Below are positions 33,726 through 44,925 of a stretch of 64,000 bases of DNA, one piece after another (position 1 is the stretch's first letter; every line of letters starts with the position of its first letter). The position numbers were made by a program, and so were the translations under genes. This DNA is from Tretioscincus oriximinensis (taxonomy: Eukaryota; Chordata; Lepidosauria; Squamata; Gymnophthalmidae). The stretch covers positions 479,807 to 543,806 of the forward strand of contig JAJVDF010000376.1 in the NCBI GenBank assembly GCA_022410635.1. Direction: 5' to 3'. The notes below the pieces were generated by a model. That model saw nothing but the letters and a program-made list of their open reading frames with translations. It made no database searches and had not been told where the DNA came from.

Positions 33726-34239
33726 TTAGCAACCCTATCTCTGGCTTCCAAATCCATCAGCCTTGTCCTTTTTTTGCACCTTCTCCCATTCCACAATAAC
33801 TTTTCTATTCGCCTTATCCATCTCATTAATGGCAAATTGTTTAATAAAAGACTCCATAGCTCCTGCATATCATTCCTTGCATCTTCTCCTTCCCGTGCTT
33901 TTCTAATTAACCTCACACAGTCATTGATCAAAACTTCCCCAATGGTCTTGTACCATTTAGGTTACGCTTCCTAAATATTTCAGGCTTTTTGCTGTATATA
34001 TTTAAGGCCGGGGGGAAACAGCTCTTCTCTGATAGCTTTGCTTTATCTATACCCCTGCCAGTGCTCCCCCACTGGAGTCTGCTGTTAGCCAGAGCCGAGG
34101 GAATGCCTCATCCGTCCCATTCTCTCCTGCTCCCATATTCCATGGAGAGAACATCCCATTCCCTTCCGCTCACCCAAACACGGCTGACATTTTGATGAAA
34201 GCACTTTGCTCTCCCAGGACGTCTCCCTTTCCACGGCAG

Positions 34240-34430
34240 CCAGCCACACCAGCGAAGGCTTTATTAATATTTTATGAAATAATTAGCCGGAGCCATCTCT
34301 TTAACCTAACGAGATGGGAAAGGCATTAGCCGTATTGCAACAGCTGAGGCTGACAGCCAACTGGCAGGCGGGTTTCCATTAAGGCAACCCGCCGTCTGTG
34401 GCCGTCACATGCGAGGGTGCCTGGATAAGA
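34240..34430. promoter_or_regulatory. candidate conserved non-coding element
   Basis: Repeat-free, balanced-composition sequence with TTATTAATATTTTATGAAAT, AATAATTAGCCGG, an E-box CAGCTG and CCATTAAGG. It reads like a constrained enhancer, but that is judged by eye only. Confidence 0.25.
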
Positions 34431-34879
34431 CAGGCCTGATTGGGGATGTAGAATCATTTCATGCACCATATAATTTAATAAGTGGAGGTAGCAGCTTTAA
34501 TCGTTCAGGAGCTCTCTGTTCTCCGAACCTCCGGGGTCTCCGGCGAGGTGGAAGATGGGCTGCCAAATACCAGCTGCTAGGAGACAGCGAGCGAGAGAAG
34601 GGCGATTGTCTTTTTAGTCTGCTCAACAGTTTTCGTATGTGACCTACTGTCCACCATGGATGTAGCTAGATCAGATGGGCCACTGGTTCAGTCCAGCAAG
34701 CAGTTATTTCTCTCTGTTCATCAGAGTTGCAAAGGCTTTTTCAGTGGTGGCCCCCAGATTCTGGGATGGTCTCTCTCTGGAGGTCTGTAAGTTCATAAAA
34801 ACCAAGATGTGTCTTGAGAGTTGTGGCGTTCTCCATTTTAAAGGTTTGTGTTTCTTTTATAAACTTCCCAGATATCCCA

Positions 34880-35660
34880 GAGGGAGGGGGAAAGAGCAGG
34901 CCTGGGCAGGGGCGGGGCTTCCTGGTTCCCTGTTTGGGAGGGGGCGTGGCTGGAGGAGCAGCCAATGGGGCCTCGAATAGCCGGCTGGTCAGCAGTTAAA
35001 AGGGAAGCTGACCAAGGCTAGAGGCCTTTCTGTCGGGAGAGACTTGTGGTGTAGCAAGTGGACAGAGGGGTCGGCTTCTGACCTGCCTCAGAGAGAGGGG
35101 GTGGGAGTGTATGGTGGCCTGGAGGAGTCAAAGTTGAAGCTTGACTTGGCACGGATAGCTAAGTTGCTTAGGAATTCGTCTCTCGCCTGGAAGATCGGGT
35201 TTCGAAGCCCTGTGTTGGAAGTGGGGAGGGGTGAGCACCTTCCACTAGCCTGTAGCTCTAGCCAACCCAGCTATTCGAAAGCATGAATTGCAAGAAATTG
35301 CAACTGAATGCAGGTAGATACATGGGAACCACCAGAGCCTGGTGGGGAAGATAGAATGTGAGCCTTCGGGCAAAATATATCCTTGTAAGCCGCTTTGAGT
35401 CCCTTTGGAAGGTGAGAAAAGCAGGGTATAAGAACCAAGTTCTTCTTCTTCTTGGGGCTAAGACAGATAAATAAACATCCTGCCTGTCTCTTTAAGTTCT
35501 GGAAACAAAGGTTGCTCTTGCTTGGAGTTTGAGTTTGAGTCAGGCTTACTTTATAAAAGCCGAAGCTTTATTATTCTTACCTTTCTTTCTATTTCTTATT
35601 TGTAAACAATAAACTTGTTATTTGTTTCAATTCAAGTATCTCTTTCTTTTATTTCTGTAA
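34880..35660 (+). mobile_element. possible LTR/retroelement promoter region, interrupted by a SINE
   Basis: It has a GC box GGGGCGGGGC (34911), a CCAAT box AGCCAATGGGG (34961) and GTTAAAAGGG, followed after the SINE by AATAAAC polyadenylation-like motifs and TTTATTTCTGTAACA. The order fits an LTR, but the ends could not be fixed. Confidence 0.3.
35150..35457 (+). mobile_element. tRNA-headed SINE, full length
   Basis: It starts GCACGGATAGCTAAGTTGCT, with B-box-like GGGTTTCGAAGCCC, an intact body, and tail GCAGGGTATAAGAACC with short (TTC)n. One of the best-preserved copies. Confidence 0.8.
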
Positions 35661-35879
35661 CAACACTAAATAAGCAGCTACTGGTGGGGCTGGGAATAAA
35701 GCCCCAACTCCGAGGCCTTGTGTAGGCCTGATGATATGACTGTTGCTCCAAGCAGTCGTGGGTGCTGGATTGGGCCACAGGGTGGATATTGTGGCACCCC
35801 TAGCTGGGGGTGTGTGTGNATCTAATAGTGGGGCCCTCAAGTAGGGGTCNCCACAAGAGCCTGTCAGGTGTAGCAGTTT

Positions 35880-36118
35880 GTCTCTTTATCTGGAAGTCTC
35901 TTTATCTGGAAGTTTCCCAGTTTGGTTTTGTACTCCTCCATAAAAGCCAGCTGGGAGACCTTGAGCTGGTCACAGTTTTTCAGAGCTCTTTCATCCCCAT
36001 CTACTTCACAAGGTGTCTGTTGTGAAGAGAAAACAAAAGCTTATGGAGGTCACTTTGGTTCCCTTCAGATTGAGAAAAGTGGAGTATAAAAATCAATTCT
36101 CCTCCTCCTATCTTCTTC
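35880..36118 (+). mobile_element. Sauria-like SINE (sense)
   Basis: GCTGGGAGACCTTGAGCTGG then TCACAGTTTTTCAGAGCTCT, CTACTTCACAAGGTGTCTGT, GAGAAAAGTGGAGTATAAAA and a CTTCTT tail. Confidence 0.65.
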
Positions 36119-36599
36119 TTTAGTAACATAATTGAATGTGGGCTAAATTTGAAGATGGACATCTGTTCTGTAAGAAATCAAAGCCTTCTTTCATGAAGGT
36201 AGTTCTAGTTTATGAGTCCCTTCTGGAATAGACAAAGATGAAATCGTGTACGGTCCCATTCTCAGAAGGACTCAGGTACTTGGAACTTTTAATAGTGCGC
36301 NGATGTTACTACTCCATTGGGGAGGGCAAAACATACAATCTACATCCTAGTACTCTCCTTACAACCAACCAGTGGAGCTCCAGTCCTACCATACCCAGAG
36401 CCTTGTTTTCAGGCTGCCCCTTTAAAAGGACATTGTATGGGTTGGAGCCCTTTTATAAATGNTTTTACTAGTGTGCATTTTTAAAAAAATATTTTTTAAT
36501 CTTCTGTGCCCACCCGAGATAAATTCCAAAATAAATTCCAAAATAAACAGTAAAGCCTGGAGCAAGGTTGAAATTGACATCCAATTGGAGATCTTTAAG

Positions 36600-36840
36600 A
36601 TACCATCATCAACAACATTTATTTATATTGCCCCTTTCATCAAAGGGCAGATGCACATAACTGTTGTTGTTTTCTCCATAAAAGACACCCTATGAAGTAC
36701 GCTGGGCTGAGAGAATTTGAAAGAACTGTGGTTGGCCTAAGGTTACCCAGCTGGCTTCATGGAGGAGTGTTGAATTGAACCAGGAGATGATCAGGTAAGA
36801 GTCCAGTACTCTAACCATTACACGAATTTGGCATCCCAAA
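36600..36840 (-). mobile_element. Sauria-like SINE (antisense)
   Basis: AAAAGACACCCTATGAAGTA, CTGGGCTGAGAGAATTTGAA, TAAGGTTACCCAGCTGGCTT and TTGAATTGAACCAGG...CATTACACG (tRNA-like end). Confidence 0.65.
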
Positions 36841-37877
36841 GTGAATCTCATAGAATGAGCCAATAGCTTATTCTTCATCTGGCTTGCCAGAGCAATATGA
36901 ACCTTCAACCAACGTACCATTATCTTGGGGGAAGGTTTTGCCTTTGAGTCAACAGAGTGGATGCAGGCAAAGAGGCTTGATGTTAGTCGAAACTCCTAAA
37001 TTCTTTTGATATATATCCCAAAAGCCCTAAGCACATCTCCCCTATGTCACTCCTTCTCTAACCCATGCCCCACCTCATGTCTACAGCAGGAGATATAAAT
37101 CAAGATAGAATCACCGTCCTGACAACTATTGTATGAGCAATGGCTTAAAATGTATTCATTGCAACCATCTTTGTCCATAATGCCGTTCTCTTCCTTGTCC
37201 CATTTTGTTTCATGGGGGGTGGCAGCAGCGGTGGAGGGCAGAGAGAGAATATCAAGAGCCACTTGGTCACTTGGATTTTTCTGGGTAGAAGGAGGGAGAA
37301 AAGGTTGAGCGACTAGGATGTCTGTGCTGATTCTTATAAACAAGGGATTTGTATGCAGGAAACATAGAACAGATTATTGTCCCTGGGATGTTTTAAGAGC
37401 CAGTGGAAAGCGGAAACAATCTCTTTTGACATTGTACAAAGGAACAGTTCCTTGTGGGCATCCCACACTGAGTAAACAAGAGTAGACAGGAAAGCATTCT
37501 CTCCATGGAAGGAATGGTCAAGAGACCCTCCAAAAACCATTTCAACTCAACAGCATGCTGGGCTGCTTAGAGGCCACACACTGTTCTCTCTCAACATGAC
37601 TGCAAATATTTCTCAGGTTATGGATGAAGAATTCAGCTGGATGGTGGGGCATGGAACAGACCTCAAACAGCCTATATGAGACAGAATAAGGCCATAAACA
37701 TGTAGAATGATGGTCAAATACCAAGATTACTTGCCAACTAAGGCATGTCAGGGCTGGCCAGCCAACCATGCTATAGAATCTAAAGCTAATAAAAGCAAGA
37801 AAGCAGAGAGAAAAATGTTTTAATATATTAAGTAGCTATATATCTGCTTTTTATCCCTTCCATAAAGACTACCAGGA

Positions 37878-37955
37878 GGTTCAATAGATGGACAGAATTG
37901 TCTTAGGGAATGAAAGAATATCGGAGAGACTTTTCCAAATGCCATGAGAGAATTA

Positions 37956-37993
<38 letters not shown>

Positions 37994-38251
37994 GCGGTGG
38001 TGATGATGATGGCGGTGGTGATGATGATGGCGGTGGTGATGATGATGATGGTATTGTTGTTGATGATGATGGTGGTAGTGATGATGGTGGTGGTGGTGAT
38101 GAGCATGAGGATGGTGGTGGTGGTGATGATGATGATGACTAGCATCACCATCATCATCAGTCAGTCATCAAAATAATTCTCTCATAGCATTTGGAAAAGA
38201 CTTCCTGACTTTCTTTCATTCTCCAAGACAATTCTGTCCATCTATTGAACC
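37878..38251. mobile_element. inverted-repeat element with (GAT/GGT)n loop
   Basis: Arms 37878-37960 and 38170-38251 are highly complementary over ~82 bp. The outer 26 bp, starting GGTTCAATAGATGGACAG, pair perfectly. The ~200-bp loop is GATGATG/GGCGGTGGT simple repeat. Confidence 0.8.
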
Positions 38252-38267
38252 ATTTACTATTATCCAG

Positions 38268-38362
38268 CAAAGGGGCTAGTAGCATTTAGATACTAAGAGT
38301 TACTAACAGACTACTTTTAGTCTCTAAGTACTACTAGCTTTGCTGGACTTTCTACTAGACTT
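38268..38362. mobile_element. fold-back element, copy C (short)
   Basis: It begins CCAGCAAAGGGGCTAGTAGC and ends GCTTTGCTGG followed by ACTTTCTACTAGAC. Imperfect arms of ~40 bp; most of the inner arm is deleted. Same end asymmetry as the other copies. Confidence 0.65.
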
Positions 38363-38384
38363 TCTTCTTAGTCTTCATCGTCAT

Positions 38385-38393
38385 CCTCTTCGT

Positions 38394-38429
<36 letters not shown>

Positions 38430-38590
38430 CACAACAGACACCCTGTGAAGTAGGCAAATCTGAGAGAGTACTGAAGAACTGTGACTGGCCCATGGTGATC
38501 CAACTGGCTTCATGTAGGAGTGTGGAATCGAACCCAGAGACTACCAGATAAGAGTCCAGCATTCTAACCGTTACACCGAACTTTTTTTTT
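38385..38590 (-). mobile_element. Sauria-like SINE (antisense) with (GAT)n
   Basis: A GAT run (38394-38428), then ACAGACACCCTGTGAAGTAG, AACTGTGACTGGCCCATGGT and GGAATCGAACCCAGAGACTA, ending CCGTTACACCGAAC. Confidence 0.7.
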
Positions 38591-38629
38591 ATTATCACTT
38601 TGTCTCTGTGTATTCTCAAGTGAAGGATT

Positions 38630-38835
38630 TGTGGAGGTCAATGTTATCAATAGTTACATAATGGATGTCTCGATGCTGCCCCTGGGATGAACCAACAGGC
38701 AGGATTCCTGAAATGCCATTTGCAGGGAGTTGAGAACAGGTGAAGGTTTTCCTTCTTCAGTTGGAGATGCCCAGGGCCAATTGGTGGGTGATTGTGTGAG
38801 ACAGGATGACTCGTGGACCCTCTTACGTTCTTAAG
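38630..38835 (+). mobile_element. CR1 3' fragment (sense)
   Basis: GGAGGTCAATGTTATCAATA, GGATGAACCAACAGGCAGGA, CAATTGGTGGGTGATTGTGT and TCTTACGTTCTTA. Confidence 0.65.
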
Positions 38836-38923
38836 TGCCCCAGTATCTTGAAGGCTTGAGAAGATCACACTAAGCAGGTAAATACCTGAAAAGGTGACCC
38901 TTCTCCCCTCCCTTCTTTTCTAG

Positions 38924-39088
38924 GCACCTGCCGATGCAACTCATACGGCTCCTATGGAGGCAGCTGTGATCCTGCTACAGGCCAGTGTTCCTGCAAACCT
39001 GGAGTTGGGGGGCTGAAATGTGACCGCTGTGAGCCTGGCTTCTGGAATTTCCGTGGAATCGTAACGGACGCCAAGAGCGGCTGCACCC
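38924..39088 (+). CDS. AGRN: AGRN exon: laminin-type EGF domain LE1
   Basis: A 165-nt phase 1-1 exon with acceptor TTTTCTAG and donor C|GTGAGT. It encodes [54 protein letters not shown]. The eight Cys have laminin-EGF spacing, with the typical CDxxTGQCxCxxGVxGxxCDxCxPGFW pattern, making this one full LE module. It joins directly to LE2 (T-P-C-H-C-D). A 12.8-kb intron follows, which contains a candidate microexon at 41609-41644. Confidence 0.97.
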
Positions 39089-39689
39089 GTGAGTATTTTG
39101 CAGCTTTTCTAGTGTGCAAACAAGCCAAATTGCTTTGTAGGACAGAGTGAGATGATGCGAAATGCTGATCAATCAACCAGAGCAGTATTGAGACAGATTT
39201 ACCAGTTCTGAGCCTCAGGCTGCAAACGCACGATGTTTTTAAATGGAAACGACCATGGAGTTGTAGCGTGCTGGGCGCACTAAAATCCACGTCCAAAGCG
39301 CTCTCACCACCCTCAATCTGCATGACCATATGTGCCGGGAACGGAATTGGGTCTATAAGGCGAATCGGGTGCATTTCCTAGCAATTCGGGTTGACAGGAC
39401 TCTGATTACGGAGCTCTCTGGCGCCCCCTCTGTTGAGCTGCAGCTTTATCCACACTCTCCCTTCTCCAGTCAGTTGTATCTTCACACACGCACGAGTTCA
39501 GGAAACACCCTTCTTCCTCGTAGGGATCCCTGCCTTATTGGCACCCAAACAAGCCTGGCCAGCTGCCTCCTCCTCTTCTTCCTCTGGGCTAGTGAGGTGC
39601 TGCCAGGGGTCAGTGACGACAGGAAGCCCCACCAGCCTGAAGGAGAANAAGAGGAGGAGGCAGCTGGCCAGACTTGGGTGCTGGTAAAG

Positions 39690-39990
39690 AAGAAGAAGAA
39701 GGAGAAGAAGAAGAAGGAAGAAGAAGAAGAAGCAGCAGCAGAAGAAGAACTTGGTTCTTATACCCCACTTTTCTCACCTTTCACTCAAAGCAGCTTACAA
39801 GGATATATTTTGCCCAAAGGCTTCTATTCTATCTTCCCCACCAAGCTATGGTGGTTCCCATGTATCTACTTGCAGTCAGTTGCAATTTCTTGCAATTCTT
39901 GCTTTCGAATAGCTGGGTTGGCTAGAGCTACAGGCTAGTGGAAGGTGCTCAGCCCTCCCCACGTCCCACACAGGGCTTCAAAACATGATC
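39690..39990 (-). mobile_element. tRNA-headed SINE (antisense) with AAG tail
   Basis: An AAGAAGAAG run, then TTGGTTCTTATACCCCACTT, CTTACAAGGATATATTTTGC, TTCGAATAGCTGGGTTGGCT and CACACAGGGCTTCAAAAC at the head side, where the tRNA-like part is truncated. Confidence 0.8.
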
Positions 39991-39999
39991 TCCTCTCTG

Positions 40000-40255
40000 T
40001 GGCCCCCACACTCTTGGAACAGGCTCCCTCTAGAGGTTCACCATGTGCCTTCACTGTATAGTTATTCGCACCTGGTAAAACCCCTGTCTTCACCCAGTTT
40101 TTTTACTCTCCGTTCTGTCCTTCCTGAGTGGGTGGGAGGGAAGGAGCGTATGGGCTTTTTAAAATGTTTTATTCATTTTTATTATTATTATTTCTTGGTC
40201 TTTCGTTACCCGCCCTGGGACCAATGGTGAAGGGCAGGATATAAATCGCCAGATG
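40000..40255 (+). mobile_element. LINE 3' tail (L2/CR1-like)
   Basis: CCCCCACACTCTTGGAACAG and GGCTCCCTCTAGAGGTTCAC parallel the conserved 'LWNSLPLEV' coding end of such LINEs, followed by GTGAAGGGCAGGATATAAAT at the 3' end. Confidence 0.45.
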
Positions 40256-41608
40256 CAAAATCGCATTCTTTTATTAACATACAAACAAGCCAGTTCATGG
40301 AATCTTCAGAAGAGGTCAATCAGTCAGCGTAAGAAGTGTTGGGTTGGATGGCTTGTATCCAAAACACAGATGTATACGAGACCTACCCCTGCGCTCATTA
40401 ATTGATTCCAAACAGATTAACCCAAACCTTTGAACCTATGGAATTATCCTGTACCAAGGAAAAGGGCAAAATTCCCTCATTATCTTGGAAATATATAGGG
40501 AGCGACTTGTTCAGAGCGATTCTGTTATGGAGGTTCACTAAAATCTAAACCTCCGGATATTAAAAGGAACTCTCTTTTTCCCCCTCCCGCCCTATTCTCA
40601 TAACAACCCTCTACAGAAACAGAGACTTTATCCCTACAGATGCTAGGAACATTTCTTCTGATGCCTTCCAGATGGTAGCTAGAGGAGAGGTTATGTTGCT
40701 CCTGTCCCAAAATGTTAGTGATAATCATGTGTGGATTTCATTGTACGCTTAAACAGATGTTGGCAGTATCTCCCATAGGAAATGTAATCTTGCTTGCTTC
40801 CAGATGTTAGTGGAAGCCCAGGATTTAATACCACCTGTAGCCTCCAGCTGTAGGACGGAGGAAACCATGTGTTGTGGAACAAAAGGAATGTAGGTTTTGT
40901 TCCTCGTTTGTTAAAATTACATTTTTCCCAGATTATTTTGATCTTGACGACTGCAGAAAAAGAGACTTTCAAGATGTTGTATCTTTTCCTGCCATGTTCA
41001 TGTTATATTTAGAGCAATATAATTGAATGAGAGGCAAAGGGGAAAGGATACAATGCTTGGGAATGACAGTGCATGGGCACCATTTTTAGGGTGCACTGAG
41101 GCACTCTGGGGAATTCACGAAAGGATGCTGTTCTCTGGTGCTATTCGCATTTTGCACCAAGCACTGCCTCTTCATGTGCACAGCACAGTACCATGCAGGA
41201 GGTTTTTCCAAAGCAAAGGGGGCAGAACCAGTAGTGTCAGGGAATGAAAAATGCCTAGTAATATTCTAGGTCGGATTGCGGTTCAGCAGAGTAGGATGAT
41301 GCAATCCAGGCACAAGGAAGATGATGCGATCGACCTGCAATACAGAGTTGGACATCTCGTGATTGTTAACCTTTAGCATGATAATTCAGAACTGTGTAAA
41401 TGGCTGAGTTCTCATGAGGGGAAAAATGGGGTCAAAAGGCAGCAGAGTGGAATAGGAATTATTCTGTCTCCAGCCCTATTTTAAAATCTGCACATGTTGG
41501 AGGCCCAGTCCTTGGAGGTCTTCTGGGAAATGCAGAACAATGTCCAAAGGCTGAGGTCCAGTGTCAAAAGAGATTTCCTGTCTCCTGCTCACCTTTTTTC
41601 CTGTACAG

Positions 41609-41644
41609 ATAAAAAACTCAATTGTGATCAACTGATCAGAACAG
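41609..41644 (+). CDS. AGRN: candidate 36-nt alternative microexon between LE1 and LE2
   Basis: A short segment is preceded by a pyrimidine-rich tract ending TTTTTTCCTGTACAG and followed by ACAG|GTGAGT, both close to consensus. It is 36 nt long, so inclusion keeps the frame of the flanking phase-1 exons. In that frame it has no stop and would insert about 12 residues (core KKLNCDQLIRT), changing the LE1-LE2 junction from T-P-C to T-H...A-C. The extra unpaired Cys argues for caution. The surrounding bases are not in a recognised repeat. Agrin is known for small alternative exons elsewhere, but I cannot confirm one here. Confidence 0.4.
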
Positions 41645-41834
41645 GTGAGTGCAGACAAAGTAATTCACTACAAGAAAAAAGGTGATGGTTGTGCAGGAAG
41701 GCAGATCTCCTTAGCTTTCCGGCCTCATGCACCCCAGCCTTTGGGGGTTTAAAAGGGACATTGATAAACTGGAGCAGGTTTAAAAGAGTGTTACAAGGAT
41801 GGTGAAAGATTAGATATCAGGTAGGCACAGAAAG

Positions 41835-41985
41835 TGGCAAGTTCACCTTTGCTGGAAATCTTCAAACAGAGGCTGGGCAACCAATTGTAATCTGGGATGG
41901 TTTAGTGGATCCTGCATTGAGCGGCAGTTGAACCTGGTGACCCTGGATGGTCCCTTCCAACTTTAGGAGTCTGTGATAAAGCAAT
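41835..41985 (+). mobile_element. CR1 3' fragment, avian-type end (sense)
   Basis: AAATCTTCAAACAGAGGCTG, then CCTGCATTGAGCGGCAGTTG and CCTGGATGGTCCCTTCCAAC; the complement of the family at 5965-6480. Confidence 0.6.
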
Positions 41986-42689
41986 TGTTTCTTTCCTTCC
42001 CCCAAAACAGTAGAATAAGGGTCACACAACCTCACCACCACAACCAAAAAGAAGGCTCCGTGCAGAAAAGGCCAGAACGCTAGACTAGAAGAGATAATGT
42101 TCTCCTGTTCTTCCTTCTAGCATCTCCCACCTCTGCCTGCCTGCCTCTTGGAAGGCCCAGCCGGCTTCCACAATTGCCCTGTGCTTGAGCAGATAGGTGT
42201 GGAGCAGGTACCCCTACCAGATCTTTATCGGTTTCTCCATACTTGCATCCGCATGTTTCCCTGTGCAAATAAGGATGTGAACTGCAGACGGGTGGCGGGT
42301 ATTGAAGGGGGAAAGGGAGGGGAAGAGAGGAGAGATGCTGTGTTAATTTCAAGCTTCATTGGACACAAAAGCAAAGAAATCGATAAGGTGGCAAATGGGG
42401 AAAGGGTAGAATTATCAGGGGAAGGAGACTTGTTTGGAAGAGATAGCAAGCCACGGAGAATATGAATGCCTCCCTGCCTCTTTGTTATATATGGGCAAGA
42501 GAGGAGAGAACACAGGAGGAGTGAAATTATTATAAAGACATCCCCACAACACTTCCGCTGTTTGTAGCCCACCCCACCCCACCCATGAAGTAGCTACGAT
42601 TCACACGAAGAACATCAAAACATCTCAGCCTTTCTCAAGAGTCAGGCTCTGGATTTGGGGAGACGAGACACTTGGGTTCCATTCCAGGA

Positions 42690-42850
42690 CATGTGAATGA
42701 GCTTTGCCTCATTAATATTGCCAAATGCGTAGATTAATAGTAATAAGTGGATGCTGAAAATCATGCTGGAAAACGAAGCGTTTGCTTCTAATGGCGTGGC
42801 TCATTAGCTATCAGGACTGACGACTGAAGGGAATGGATTGATTCCCTGCC
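42690..42850. promoter_or_regulatory. candidate conserved non-coding element
   Basis: Repeat-free segment with CTCATTAATATTGCCAAATG, AGATTAATAGTAATAAG and TGGCTCATTAGC, dense in homeodomain-type ATTA cores. Judged by eye only. Confidence 0.2.
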
Positions 42851-43140
42851 CTTCCAGGCCCAGATGTGCTTCTTCAAAAGCAATCTGCTGTCACATGAAG
42901 TGATCCAGATAACATTTGGTTTCCCAGAGAGAGTTTTTAAGATAGCAAGGGTCTTGTTTTTAGATAACCGTCCTCTTGGACCCTCTTAAACCCTTGCAGA
43001 ACAACTGAAAAATGGATGCTTTTGAATTCTGGTGCTGAAGAAGACTTTTGAGAGATCCTTCAATTGAAAGGAGATTGAATTTACTATACTTATTTATTAT
43101 TTGTTAATTTTTTTATCTTTCCCTATATCAGTCTGGTAGA

Positions 43141-43360
43141 CCAATCTACTCTTGTGGTTAGACTGTGGGACTCCTATCTGGTAGTCTCCTGGTTTGATTC
43201 TGCATTCCTCTGTGTATAGAAACTGGCTGAGTGACCTTGGGCTACTCAACACTTCATCAGAACTCCCTCAGCGCCACCTATTTCACAAGGTGTCTGTTGT
43301 GTGGAGAAGACAAAAAGGTTATGTAAGCTGCTTCGAACCTCAATTCTCTTCTTCTAGTCA
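43141..43360 (+). mobile_element. Sauria-like SINE (sense), with tRNA-like head
   Basis: CTTGTGGTTAGACTGTGGGA, GGTTTGATTCTGC (B-box-like), CTGAGTGACCTTGGGCTACT, TTTCACAAGGTGTCTGTTGT, and GTAAGCTGCTTCGAACCT with CTTCTTCT. Confidence 0.7.
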
Positions 43361-43369
43361 AGAGGACTA

Positions 43370-43710
43370 TTTCATGTTAGAAGAAGAAGAATAGTCTCAG
43401 AGCGGCTTACAAGGATATTTTTCTCCCGAAGGCTTACATTTTCATTCTGTCTTCCCCACCATGCTGTGGTGTAACTATATATGTACTTGCAAATTTCTTT
43501 GCTTTCAAACAGATCAGTTGGCTGAAGTTGAGGCCAGGATAGAATGCTTAGCCTTCTCCATGGTCAACACATGGGCCTTGAACTCCGATATTTCTGTTGA
43601 AACATCAATATCTCTGTTGGAACATCAAAGCTCAACCTCTGTTCCGCCATATCCCTGTGACTCTTAGTCTCTAGGTGCTACAAGACCTCTTTGCTAGACC
43701 TTCCTCCTTT
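43370..43710 (-). mobile_element. degraded tRNA-SINE (antisense) followed by a fold-back arm unit
   Basis: AGAAGAAGAAGAA, AGCGGCTTACAAGGATATTT, GTCTTCCCCACCATGCTGTG and TTTCAAACAGATCAGTTGGC. Then at 43660 TTAGTCTCTAGGTGCTACAA and GACCTCTTTGCTAGAC, the arm text of the fold-back family. Confidence 0.55.
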
Positions 43711-44925
43711 ATCCAAAACCAGTTGTATCCCAGGCAAGTAGCAACAATAACAACAATATGAAAAATAACAATGTCTGAAAGTCTACAAAATCCCTTTGGT
43801 AGACATATGCTATACTTATGGTTGGACCACCTTGATGTTAAACCTTGGGANTCCAGGCAGGAAGAACAGCAGGACAATGATGTCTTCCTATAAATCCTAA
43901 GACATAGTCAGAACTGTATGTCCATCTGCTTCAGCTTCTCCTTCCAGCACCAAAGCCTCTGAGATACCTCCACAGGGAAGAACAGAAGCCATCAACTTCT
44001 GCGTGCCGAAGGCAGCAATGAACGAGCTGAGATTAGATATGACCAAAGTCTGAAATCAGGTCAATGATTTATTTAAACAGCCTGAGCAGAAGGCTGGGGT
44101 GTGCATTTGCTCTCTGAAATATGTCAACCTCAACCCACTAAGAATAAATGAACTGGGGGAAACGGAAACTAGAAGAAGGGTTACATGCAAAAGAAAAATT
44201 CAAGATGCGAAGACAAAACAGAATGTTGAGCACTATTTAAAATCTAGTGGAACAGAATTAAGGTCTTATTTTTCGTTATCTAAGCTCAGAGACCCTAATG
44301 TNTATGTGTGTGGGGTGGGTGGGGGGGAGGTGAATGTTTCTGATCTACCCAACCTTGCTTTGTATAATCAAAAGGAATGATTCCGGGGCAAGACGAGTAG
44401 CTGAAATAGGAAACAAACTTTCTGCTCTCTGTTTTTTGCCAGTGTGCCTTCAAGAAGAGGAAAATGTATATCTTAGGCTGCATCCCCACGAAGAATTTTT
44501 AGCAAAATAATAGCAGCACCATATAGAATCCGCCCCACAAAGTTCACACAAGTTCAGATTTTTCAGCCATTGCTGTTTGTCCGATTCCACAGCAGATGTT
44601 TCTAAAATCTGAAAACAGCCTTTGCAGGGTGTTCAGTAACGTGAACGTGGTAAATCTTGCGAGCAATGTTCACTGGTACCCCAGCTCATAGAGAATGCTG
44701 GGAATTGTAGTAAAGGAAACACAGCAATGACTTATGGGAAATGCCATGTGCCAAGAATACAAAGAAATGTANGACACAGCGTGGAAAACTGAAAGTAGGT
44801 GGGACAGAATCGTGAAAGAGTTTTTCCATGTCCTGGGGATGTACGTTTGGACTGTGATCATATTTAGCTTTATTTTTATTTTTTTGAAACGGAGGTAGTC
44901 CTCTCTCCAGAGCTGTTAGACCCAG

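Larger units (their letters stand above)
32616..38923. other. linker-LE1 intron (6.3 kb)
   Basis: Repeats are listed separately. In 32616-32894, 33965-34235, 34430-34870, 35665-35875, 36120-36600 and 36845-37875 I recognise nothing. 33700-33960 on the minus strand reads through a hydrophilic, Arg/Glu-rich frame (RRIEKLLWNGRRCKKRTRLM) that may be an old retroelement remnant; not assigned. Confidence 0.55.

Noticed and set aside
42121..42209. Possible exon after ...TTCCTTCTAG
   Set aside because: The available donors (GTACCC, GTGTGG) are weak and no choice gave a frame-compatible, agrin-like peptide.
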